From assembly GCF_030145145.1 (NCBI RefSeq), contig NZ_JAQYWD010000038.1, positions 1 to 63,315 of the forward strand: a stretch of 63,315 bases of DNA, given 5' to 3'. Below, in pieces: positions 7,671 to 15,067 of this stretch. The notes under the pieces are model-generated. The model did no database searches, was not told the DNA's origin, and saw nothing but the letters and a program-made list of their open reading frames with translations. The stretch's first letter is position 1; each line of letters begins with the position of its first letter. This DNA is from Desulfobacula sp. GTDB lineage: Bacteria > Desulfobacterota > Desulfobacteria > Desulfobacterales > Desulfobacteraceae. Both the position numbers and the translations under genes were made by a program.

Positions 7671-8924
7671 TTAGAACATAAATTTCATGCTAATAGATAC
7701 AACATTCTGGGTGCTATTTTCAAAGATTCCAGTGACTCGTCCGCCTCCTGGATTGGAAGTATCGCCCACTGGATTATTAAAAGGTTGATCGTTGGCAACA
7801 ATATAACCATATGTGATCCCTATAACAAAAGATTTATAGGTGAAATCAAAACCAGTACAATAAACTTGTGAATCACCATGAAAGACCATTGCATCCAGCG
7901 TCTCTGCGGGAACGGGAGATTGATCATAAATATACCCTGCAAAAAGATGAAATTTCTCTGAGAAAGCATATTGTATCCCTAGTCCAAACGTTAAGGTGTT
8001 CTCCCAATTTTTTATAACTACAGTATCCCCTAATAAAACGTTATCGCTTCTTGCTATTAATCGGTCCTGGACTGACCATTCAGTCCAATAAGTATCGAAT
8101 GAAAAATTCCACTTCCGAAATGAATATGATATTCCCATAAAAAGCATGCTGGGAGTAGTAAATTTCATATTTGCAGTGGTATCAGATATCCCCAGCAGGG
8201 GAATTTCAGGTTCTAAATTCACAGTCATAGAATTAAATTCATGTTTGATTCTGCTTTTATAAGAAACACCCAAAGAAAAATTGTCTGTAATATCAATGAG
8301 GATTCCCGTTGACCATCCTACGCCTGAATCCCTGCCGTCTAATATCGATTCAAATTCTCCAGGAAGCCAACTTTTTTGTTTTATCTCCAGTTCGACTTTT
8401 TGAAAAAAAGCGCCGAAGCTTATTGACACTCCTGGAGTGGGGGAAAATACCGCTACCGGTTCCACTCGATATGATTCTATACTGGATTCTATACCGGCAG
8501 TTGTAAATCGACCTTCCCAATTATCAGGCCACCGACTGGACTGACCAAAAGGTGAATATATACCAAGACCCATTGAGAATGTATCATTTATTTTACAGGT
8601 TGCATATGCATAAGGGATTACATGATTTTCACTATCGGTTTTTGTGATTAAGCCATTTTTGCTGCCCGGTATGTTAGACGTCCCATTACTTACAAATTCT
8701 GCGTTTCCGGAAAAAAAATAGGTGAGCCCTGTTTGAACTTGAACGTCTTTTAATTTAAGTATTCCAGATGGATTGTAAAAAATGGCCGATGGATCATCTG
8801 CTGCAGCAGTAAATGCGCCACCCAGGGCAAATGCCTTTTGACCCTGGGCATAATTAGCAAATCCATGCCCATATGCATGAATAGGAAATACAATAAAAGA
8901 AAAAATCAAGACTACCCATACCAT
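7671..8924 (-). CDS. OmpP1/FadL/TodX family outer-membrane transporter
   Basis: This 417-residue beta-barrel protein has a short signal peptide and then the FadL hallmark region: HGFANYAQGQKAFALGGAF, AADDPSAIFYNPSGI, and later SRWPDNWEGRF and the final aromatic MKFMF typical of outer-membrane barrels. FadL-type channels take up long-chain fatty acids or other hydrophobic molecules by lateral diffusion into the outer membrane. A strong ribosome site (AAAGGAG) precedes ATG 8924. It begins only 19 bp after the stop of the second cyclase gene, so it is probably the last gene of a three-cistron operon. That would place uptake of a hydrophobic substrate under the same control as a cyclic-nucleotide signal. 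Confidence 0.85.
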   Translation of the reverse strand: MVWVVLIFSFIVFPIHAYGHGFANYAQGQKAFALGGAFTAAADDPSAIFYNPSGILKLKDVQVQTGLTYFFSGNAEFVSNGTSNIPGSKNGLITKTDSENHVIPYAYATCKINDTFSMGLGIYSPFGQSSRWPDNWEGRFTTAGIESSIESYRVEPVAVFSPTPGVSISFGAFFQKVELEIKQKSWLPGEFESILDGRDSGVGWSTGILIDITDNFSLGVSYKSRIKHEFNSMTVNLEPEIPLLGISDTTANMKFTTPSMLFMGISYSFRKWNFSFDTYWTEWSVQDRLIARSDNVLLGDTVVIKNWENTLTFGLGIQYAFSEKFHLFAGYIYDQSPVPAETLDAMVFHGDSQVYCTGFDFTYKSFVIGITYGYIVANDQPFNNPVGDTSNPGGGRVTGIFENSTQNVVSISMKFMF

Positions 8925-8943
8925 AAGAAACTCCTTTCACAGA

Positions 8944-10188
8944 TTAAATTTTCTGTTTATCAATGGGGTTATACCCACTGACAAAATAAGTTTTTACAAA
9001 TCCTTTGCCTTTGATTCTTATAGGGCTTCTATCGTTTAAAAAGAACCGTCTTCCTATCATTTCTTTTGTTTCCTGAGAAATTTGGATTTTTCCTATTACG
9101 CCGTGTGATTCCATCCGAGAAGCGATATTAACTGTATCTCCCCAAAGGTCATAGATCAATCCGTTTTTGCCAATCAATCCTGCGACCACTGGACCGGAGT
9201 TGATACCTATTCTTAAATCTAATCCTTCATAGTTTTTGATGATTTGCATGAACTCCAATGCAATTTTGGTGATGATGACGGCATGATTTTCTGTGATTTT
9301 GGGAACCCCGGCGACTACCATATATAAATCGCGAATGGTTTTTATTCTTTCAATTTGGAAATTTTCAGTTTTTTCATCGAATTTTGAAAAAATGTCATCT
9401 AAAATAGAGATTGCCTTACCATGGTTATCATTGTCATATGATTTTTCCAACCCAACAACTTTTACAAACATAACACTACATTCACTGAAGGCTTCTGCAA
9501 ACGTTTTCCCTTCTTCAGTAATTTTTTTTACAATTTCATCTGGCAGTAAATTTTTTAATAAGATATCCAATTGCTCATTGGATTTGAAAAATTGATTTTC
9601 AACTTTGTTTAATTTGTTTACAAATATACAATTTATCAAAATCAGTGAAAAAAGAATTGCCAATGGGGTAAATAAATAGGAAAAAGAATCCGCTTTTTGG
9701 CTTGTTATAATGGGTTCAAACTCAATGATTCTAAGTTCAAAAAAAATAAACATGCATAACCCAATGAAAAAATGGATAAAAACATATCGTTTTTTTTCTC
9801 CAATTAGAACAAATTGAATGCCGAAGATATACACCAGCAACCAGTGATGGACGCTAATTGGATGAATTTTATGATTTCCTTGGATAAAAATTAAAATAAA
9901 CGCTATCCAGAAGAGAATAATAATTGATAAAATATGTCCTGCAAGCGTTGGCTTTCCTTTTTTTAAGAGCCATAATATAATTGCTAAAAATGCCAAAATT
10001 GCAAGGTTTATTGCTAACAGGGGAAAAACACTATGAAGGATAGCGATGCTTATCCATACGCAGGAAATGAGAAATAAAATAACGACGAATGAATAGAAAA
10101 AGAGAGTTAATTTTTCCTTTTCTCTTTTTTTATATAAAAAATCATGAAAGATAAAATTTGATTCAAACTTGGTTTTTTTAATAGTCAT
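8944..10188 (-). CDS. Membrane class III nucleotide cyclase, C2-like half (metal Asp lost, Asn/Arg kept)
   Basis: This 414-residue protein has about six TM helices (residues 27-190), a coupling segment LLKNLLPDEIVKKITEEGK, and a class III cyclase domain (about 236-406). Compared with Rv1625c, the first metal Asp is replaced by Lys (FVKVVG, K243), the Gly before the second metal Asp by Arg (TIRDLYM, D287 kept), and the adenine-binding Lys by Arg281. The other set is intact: Asp347 in YDLWG, Asn354 and Arg358 in TVNIASRMES, and the phosphate-binding KGKG at 393-396. This is the pattern of a C2 half, unable to build a site as a homodimer. Its ATG overlaps the stop of the upstream cyclase gene (ATGA), so the two are translationally coupled. 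See the findings for the heterodimer proposal. Confidence 0.8.
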   Translation of the reverse strand: MTIKKTKFESNFIFHDFLYKKREKEKLTLFFYSFVVILFLISCVWISIAILHSVFPLLAINLAILAFLAIILWLLKKGKPTLAGHILSIIILFWIAFILIFIQGNHKIHPISVHHWLLVYIFGIQFVLIGEKKRYVFIHFFIGLCMFIFFELRIIEFEPIITSQKADSFSYLFTPLAILFSLILINCIFVNKLNKVENQFFKSNEQLDILLKNLLPDEIVKKITEEGKTFAEAFSECSVMFVKVVGLEKSYDNDNHGKAISILDDIFSKFDEKTENFQIERIKTIRDLYMVVAGVPKITENHAVIITKIALEFMQIIKNYEGLDLRIGINSGPVVAGLIGKNGLIYDLWGDTVNIASRMESHGVIGKIQISQETKEMIGRRFFLNDRSPIRIKGKGFVKTYFVSGYNPIDKQKI

Positions 10189-10784
10189 TTTAAATTATTA
10201 GACAAATCAAACAAATATGTAACAAAATGATTATTATGATTTAAATGCACTTTTTTTTCTAAAAAATTATATTTGGTTTTAAGCAGTTTATATGTATCTT
10301 TTGTTATCTGTATTGATCCCGGTATTCCAGTAGACTCCATTTTTGATGCGATATCCACCGCTCCTCCCCAAAGGTCGTACGTAAATTTTTTTTTCCCAAT
10401 AACCCCTTCGATAAGAGATCCTGAATTAATTCCAATTCTTATAGAAATATTATCGTAGGAATTTATCACAGTTAAAAATTCCAGCGCTAATTGAATGATT
10501 ACGTCTGCGTGTTTACTATTTGAATTTGGTGAACAGGAAGCGACCATATAGGCGTCTCCTATGGTTTTGATTTTTTGCAAACCAAATTTTTCAGTTAGAT
10601 CATCAAAGCGACCAAATATTTCATTTAAAAAAGAGATAAGATCACTCGGTGCCATGCTTTCGGATAATTTTGTAAAACAGACAATATCAGCAAATAAGAC
10701 CGAACAACTTTCATGTTTGTTTATAAAACCTTTTCCTTCATGCCTGATTCGTTCAGCAATGCCTTTTGGGAATATTTTTTCCAA
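10185..10784 (-). CDS. Class III nucleotide cyclase catalytic domain, C1-like half (separated by frameshift)
   Basis: This frame carries a complete class III cyclase domain (199 codons from a TTG at 10784, which has no ribosome site). Both metal aspartates are present: Asp33 in FADIVCFT and Asp77 in KTIGDAYM; the adenine-site Lys71 and Asp137 (YDLWG) also remain. The transition-state Asn is Asp144 and the Arg is Lys148 (WGGAVDIASKMES), and the KGKG lysines are missing. This is a C1-like pattern. It has no ATG of its own and continues, after a -1 shift at the A8 run (10787-10794), the membrane half at 10721-11431. The gene ends in ATGA overlapping the next cyclase. Confidence 0.75.
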   Translation of the reverse strand: MEKIFPKGIAERIRHEGKGFINKHESCSVLFADIVCFTKLSESMAPSDLISFLNEIFGRFDDLTEKFGLQKIKTIGDAYMVASCSPNSNSKHADVIIQLALEFLTVINSYDNISIRIGINSGSLIEGVIGKKKFTYDLWGGAVDIASKMESTGIPGSIQITKDTYKLLKTKYNFLEKKVHLNHNNHFVTYLFDLSNNLK

Positions 10785-11431
10785 TATTTTTTTTGTAAAT
10801 CATTGGCTTTGGATAACACTATCTCTGTTTCGGTGATACTTTCGACAAATAAACGCGTTATCCCTGCTAAAATTATATATGCAGAAATCAAAACGAAATG
10901 CCTTCCTAATAGATGGGTTTCATCGCTTATGGAAAAATAGGGGCGGTGAAATATTATTTGATACTGAACAATAATAAACATAACTGCAACAACAGTCATT
11001 AAAAAATATTTCACAAAATAATTTGAATCGGAAAATAAAAAAAAGGACACTGAAATCATGACTAAAAAATAAAACTGGTTGGCATTAACTTCTCTTACGC
11101 CAACGCCTTCAACAAATAAAAACATTTGCCACAAAAGAATTAATACCGATATGAATAATAAATATTTTGATAAGATTATGAGATTTTTTTGTAGAAAGTA
11201 GAGAACCAAAACGACAAAAGATAAAAGGAAAAGAAGGGAAAAGCCTTGAAAAACAAATCCTTTAATGAGAAAGAAAACTGACCAGTAGAATGTAACCAAG
11301 AAGACCATTGCACAAGAAAACAAAATCAGGTGCAGACTTCTTTTCTGTCTATTTATTCTTGGATTAGATATTTTAAGATTATCACCGAAGAACAATTCTA
11401 TCAGGTTGTTTTTTTTTATAAAGGTTTTCAT
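10721..11431 (-). CDS. Six-TM membrane half of the upstream cyclase (frame 0)
   Basis: The frame from ATG 11431 encodes six TM helices (about residues 33-200) like those of the downstream cyclase, then SKANDLQKK. Here it reads through an eight-A run in frame 0 and ends after 21 further unrelated codons. In the -1 frame the same DNA continues as ILEKIFPKGIAERIRHEGKG, the normal coupling helix of this family, into the cyclase domain. The undisturbed protein would be about 415 residues, almost the same as its partner. It could be a real frameshift, a phase-variable or programmed one, or a sequencing error in the homopolymer. Confidence 0.7.
   Translation of the reverse strand: MKTFIKKNNLIELFFGDNLKISNPRINRQKRSLHLILFSCAMVFLVTFYWSVFFLIKGFVFQGFSLLFLLSFVVLVLYFLQKNLIILSKYLLFISVLILLWQMFLFVEGVGVREVNANQFYFLVMISVSFFLFSDSNYFVKYFLMTVVAVMFIIVQYQIIFHRPYFSISDETHLLGRHFVLISAYIILAGITRLFVESITETEIVLSKANDLQKKYWKKYSQKALLNESGMKEKVL
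10787..10794 (-). promoter_or_regulatory. Eight-A slippery run joining the two cyclase frames
   Basis: On the coding strand the run reads CAA AAA AAA TAT and contains the heptamer A AAA AAA in the correct phase for -1 slippage of two tRNA-Lys. After a -1 slip the next codons are ATA TTG GAA, giving an unbroken cyclase protein. Transcriptional slippage on eight A residues would give a similar result. Confidence 0.5.
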
Positions 11432-11765
11432 CTATCTGGCCATGTTGAATATTATACTACTATTTTTTTACCCCTTTTAGATCTTGATTCGTGAGCTGGC
11501 TCAAATTTGATAAGTTAACAACTGTGATTGATACGTTAATCATCTTTCTATTAGGCCCCTTTTGATGATAACTAATTGATCCGCAGTGTGATTTATTCTA
11601 TACTGGAATCCATTTGAAAGTAAAGAACTATTAAAGTTGCAAAACACGGCACAGTCGATTGAGGAAGATGCCTCCAATATCGAAAATATTATGGGAATAT
11701 TAATTGTCGAAAAAAATTAATATTCCCAACTTATAATGATGCGAAATCGATTCGAAATTTATTAA
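11432..11765. other. Divergent intergenic region with a perfect inverted repeat
   Basis: About 335 bp between the cyclase operon and the metallo-hydrolase gene, which are transcribed away from each other. GGGAATATTAATT (11693-11705) and its exact complement (11715-11727) form a 13-bp palindrome 38 bp before the hydrolase start, a plausible operator. No gene is seen. Confidence 0.5.
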
Positions 11766-12554
11766 ATGAAAATACAATATTTTGGTTACAACTCTTTTCT
11801 AATAAAATCCGGGAAGAGCAAAATTGCAGTTGATCCGGGCCAAAATATGTGGGTTTTTAAATTCAATAGCCTCATACCAAAAGCAGAATGGAATGATATT
11901 ACACATATTGCTATTACACATGGAGATCCTGACCACTACTGGCAAGCTGATAGGATAACTCTTGCTTCAAATGCAACTTTAATCTTGAACAAAACAATGA
12001 TCAAACAGTCTGAAAAGTCTCTTAAGCTTTTGAGACCGCGGTCGCATTATCTTAAATTTGATGCCTTTAATGGAACAGTCTTTCCATTGGGAATCGGGGA
12101 AACAATAGATTTTAATGATTTCACAGTTCGTGGGATTCCCACTTTGCATGGCACAATAAACATGTCTATTTGGGCCATGAAACTGCAGATTTCACCCGGA
12201 CCGGGGAAGCGTTTCGGATTCGGTTCAATCGGTTTTGAGATTAGGATTGAAAACAAAATCATTGTTAATTTGGGAGATAGCTTATTCTTAAACGAATGGA
12301 AGAATTTAAATCCAGATATTTTAATGATCCCAATAGGGGGTCTGGGGAACAATACCCTTGTTATGGATGCGAATGAGGCTTTAACCGCAATCAAGATAAT
12401 TGCGCCGAAGATTGTTATTCCCTGCCATTATAATATTCCGTTTTTTTTTAACAAAAGAATGCTCTCTGTTGACGAAGAATTTTTCAAGCTCAAAGTAGAA
12501 AGGTTAGGTATTAAATGTAATATTATGCAATCTGGTGATGAATTCGAAATCTAA
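11766..12554 (+). CDS. Metallo-beta-lactamase-fold hydrolase (UlaG/YtnP-like)
   Basis: This 262-residue cytoplasmic protein has the MBL-fold metal ligands in order: THGDPDHYW (HxxxDH variant of HxHxDH) at about 57-65, His in TLHGT, Asp in NLGDSLF, and the final His in IPCHYN. The start MKIQYFGYNSFLIKS and the PIGG motif resemble the UlaG/YtfL-type subgroup, which hydrolyses lactones or phosphodiesters; the substrate here is not indicated. The ATG at 11766 has no strong ribosome site. It stands alone behind a 13-bp palindrome and is followed by short repeats. Confidence 0.75.
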   Translation: MKIQYFGYNSFLIKSGKSKIAVDPGQNMWVFKFNSLIPKAEWNDITHIAITHGDPDHYWQADRITLASNATLILNKTMIKQSEKSLKLLRPRSHYLKFDAFNGTVFPLGIGETIDFNDFTVRGIPTLHGTINMSIWAMKLQISPGPGKRFGFGSIGFEIRIENKIIVNLGDSLFLNEWKNLNPDILMIPIGGLGNNTLVMDANEALTAIKIIAPKIVIPCHYNIPFFFNKRMLSVDEEFFKLKVERLGIKCNIMQSGDEFEI

Positions 12555-12561
12555 ATGTATT

Positions 12562-12602
12562 CCCCAATATTCGGGAATATTCGGGGACACTAATATTCGG
12601 GA
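12562..12602. repeat. Cluster of AATATTCGGG repeats
   Basis: AATATTCGGG occurs at 12566, 12576 and 12592, the first two in direct tandem. Together with GGGGACAC it resembles the REP-like repeats at 6671-6804. It lies between the stops of two convergent genes. Confidence 0.5.
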
Positions 12603-12638
12603 ACATCTTACTGAATTCTACCAAAAACTTCGGACAGA

Positions 12639-14054
12639 TTATAAATGCCCCAAGCTTGACCGCATAAACTCGAGGATTTCTTTTTTGCCTGCCTGCGGGT
12701 TTTTGGACAGGAAGGCCGCGGTCTGGTTAGCAGCAAATGCCGCTGAAATGGACGTGCCCGCATAAATACCCGGATCGGCTTTGTATCCCACCGGCATGTC
12801 GGCAAACCCGGGAAGATAAACGTCCACAAAATCACCATAATTTGTATTTTTCCAGTTTCGGCCGGACGGTGCCAGGGCACCAATGCCGATGACGGATGCA
12901 TATGCAGCCGGATATACCGGTTTTCCCGTGGGCTCATTGCCGGCCGATGCCACAATGATCAGGCCTTTGGATGCACTATATTCGAGTGTGTCGTTAATAA
13001 AATTGCTAGGGGTAGGTGACCCCCAGCTCAGGCTCATCACCCGGGCACCATTTGCTAAAGCAAACTTAATGCCGTTCATCAATGCAACGCTGGAAGTGAA
13101 CCCGTTATCATCAAATGCCCGGATGGCAATCACCGGATTGTTGCTGTCGTTGGTTTTTGTAACCCCGAACGGTGTGACAGCACCTGCAGCAATAAGGGCC
13201 ATCTGTGTCCCATGTCCCAATGTATCTGAAATTATAGCGTCCGGGTTTAAGGCATCCTGGCTTGCAAGCAACTGCCCGTCGGGCATGGCACCCGGGGCAA
13301 GGCCGGAATCAAGTACGGCAATGGGGACAGCGCCTTCAGCCGGTGGATTGAAATCAAGCTGGGGTGTGGTTTCTGTGTCCGGCACATATCGATGGGGCAG
13401 GGCAATGGGATATGCATAATTGGGTTCTGCTGTCTCAATACCGGGGAGGCCTTTGATTTGCCTGACCAATGCGGGAATTTTTGCCTGGTCAGATACTTTT
13501 ATTCTGTAAATGCCCAGTGTCCGGTTTTCTGAGATCAGGGTTCCCCCCAGTTGTTTTAAAATCTTATTCACCTGTTCGGGGTCTATGTCCGGCTTGAGGC
13601 GGATCAGGATTTCTCCTTGGACATACAGGGAACCATCTTCCGGATTACGGGCAATATCCAGGTTTGAAGTTTTTCCAGGGGGTGTGATGGTATCGGTATT
13701 GCCGGATTTGAAGATATGGATTGCTGTCAGACGGACACGGGTGCCGCTGGATGTCGGCGCTGATTCCCATTTCAGAACATGATTCAATGGATTTAAAATG
13801 GATTCCAGCCCCCGTTGAAGGTCATGGTTCTCAAAATGAGCCGAGATATCCGGATTCAGGTCCGGGTCAATGTAAACCTTAATGTCTGTTTTCTTCGCCA
13901 GATCATTCATCAGGACATGAAGTTTTACCTGATCTGCGTGGATGGTGATGCGATTCTGATTCAGGGTCAGTTCATACGCTGAGGCATGGGAGTAGAACAC
14001 CACCCATAACAGACAGAGAATACTTTTGATGTTGAAGGGCCATTTCATGATCAT
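12639..14054 (-). CDS. Secreted subtilisin-like (S8) serine protease with N-terminal STN-like domain
   Basis: This 471-residue exported protease has a signal peptide (residues 1-27), then a segment of about 70 residues (TIHADQVKLHVLMNDLAKKT through NHVLKWE) like the secretin/TonB short N-terminal (STN) domain. A propeptide-like domain follows (ILIRLKPDIDPEQVNKIL, 149-215). The S8 domain (243-471) carries the full catalytic set: Asp249 in VLDSG, His281 in LGHGTQ, oxyanion Asn373 in ASAGNEP and Ser435 in GTSISAA. STN domains normally occur in secretins and TonB-dependent receptors, so this fusion is unusual. There is no C-terminal anchor. Two in-frame ATGs (14054, 14048) are possible starts and neither has a strong ribosome site. 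Confidence 0.85.
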   Translation of the reverse strand: MIMKWPFNIKSILCLLWVVFYSHASAYELTLNQNRITIHADQVKLHVLMNDLAKKTDIKVYIDPDLNPDISAHFENHDLQRGLESILNPLNHVLKWESAPTSSGTRVRLTAIHIFKSGNTDTITPPGKTSNLDIARNPEDGSLYVQGEILIRLKPDIDPEQVNKILKQLGGTLISENRTLGIYRIKVSDQAKIPALVRQIKGLPGIETAEPNYAYPIALPHRYVPDTETTPQLDFNPPAEGAVPIAVLDSGLAPGAMPDGQLLASQDALNPDAIISDTLGHGTQMALIAAGAVTPFGVTKTNDSNNPVIAIRAFDDNGFTSSVALMNGIKFALANGARVMSLSWGSPTPSNFINDTLEYSASKGLIIVASAGNEPTGKPVYPAAYASVIGIGALAPSGRNWKNTNYGDFVDVYLPGFADMPVGYKADPGIYAGTSISAAFAANQTAAFLSKNPQAGKKEILEFMRSSLGHL

Positions 14055-14096
14055 ATTATATCATCAGTTTGTGCCTAAAGGGAACAGGCAATTGAT

Positions 14097-14120
14097 CAGC
14101 AATTCTTATTATGGTGACAA
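14097..14120. repeat. 24-bp dispersed repeat, copy 1
   Basis: The sequence CAGCAATTCTTATTATGGTG and its next bases recur at 26137-26160 with two differences. Both copies are in intergenic DNA, each upstream of a forward gene. Confidence 0.45.
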
Positions 14121-14267
14121 TCAAACTTCCTTTACTTGTGATCAAAAACAAGGTATTGAAAAACAGGGTCCAGGCAAAAAAAATCTTTGTTTCTAATGGT
14201 CACAGATCATCGAATAAAACGGGAATTAAGACTTTCGGGGTGTGTAAGTCGGTGAAAGTTTACTGCT

Positions 14268-15014
14268 ATGAAGATTCTCATCCACTTTGGAAAAGAATTT
14301 GATTTTTTCCAGACAAAGGGCAGACAAGACCGGCGACTGGTATATGACGTAAATCGAAATGCCTCTGTCAAGGATATCATTGAGTCCCTTGGGGTGCCCC
14401 ATACGGAAGTGGGGCATCTTTATTTTAATTACCAGGTGATTGATTTTTCATACATTCCATTTTCTCCGGGAAGAGTGGACGTCAAGGGCATACCGTCACC
14501 TTTTGATGTTCGGTCACCATCGGTACTGAGGCCGAAACCGCTCGACAGGTTCCGATTTATTGCAGATGTGAACGTGATCCGGTTAGGACGTCTTTTGATC
14601 CTGCTGGGATTTGATGTCCACTATTCTTCCTCCTGTTTGGATCATGAAATTGCCGATATTGCCGAAGCAGAACATCGAATTATCCTGACCCGGGATACCG
14701 ATCTGCTAAAGCGAAAAAAAATTGATTTTGCCCGGAGAATCATGGCTGATTTACCCTATGAACAGCTGGTTGAAACGGTTTGTTTCTTTGGCTTGGAGCC
14801 CATGATTCATTTCTTTTCACGCTGCACAGCGTGTAATGTCCCCCTTGTAACCGTGGCCAAAAGCGAAGTGATGCCCCTTCTGGAACCCAAAACCAAACTA
14901 TATTTTAATACGTTTTTTCGATGCCCGCAGTGCAAAAACGTCTTTTGGAGAGGGTCTCATTATGATAGTATTCGAAAAAGAATGTCTTCCCTTGGGATTT
15001 CAATCAAATCTTGA
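14268..15014 (+). CDS. Mut7-C RNase domain protein with N-terminal ubiquitin-like domain
   Basis: The 248-residue protein has an N-terminal beta-grasp domain (residues 1-85) of the Mut7-C-associated ubiquitin type, then a PIN-like Mut7-C nuclease domain: RFIADVNVIRLGRLLILLGF with the first acid, TRDTDLL with the next, and a zinc ribbon made by CTACN (about 182-186) and CPQC (about 217-220). Proteins of this family are predicted RNases in bacterial RNA decay; direct function is not shown. The first methionine context is MKILIHFGKEF. It is followed 53 bp later by a DHH-CBS phosphoesterase, also an RNA/nucleotide-turnover type, and the pair may form one transcription unit. Confidence 0.8.
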   Translation: MKILIHFGKEFDFFQTKGRQDRRLVYDVNRNASVKDIIESLGVPHTEVGHLYFNYQVIDFSYIPFSPGRVDVKGIPSPFDVRSPSVLRPKPLDRFRFIADVNVIRLGRLLILLGFDVHYSSSCLDHEIADIAEAEHRIILTRDTDLLKRKKIDFARRIMADLPYEQLVETVCFFGLEPMIHFFSRCTACNVPLVTVAKSEVMPLLEPKTKLYFNTFFRCPQCKNVFWRGSHYDSIRKRMSSLGISIKS

Positions 15015-15067
15015 ATACAGATCTGCAAGGATTATATTCAACTTAAGCGTAACGAAAAGAGGGACCT

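Noticed and set aside
12883-13419. Long forward open frame opposite the subtilase gene
   Set aside because: It lies fully antisense to the protease catalytic domain, whose active-site residues are intact; its composition shows no family.
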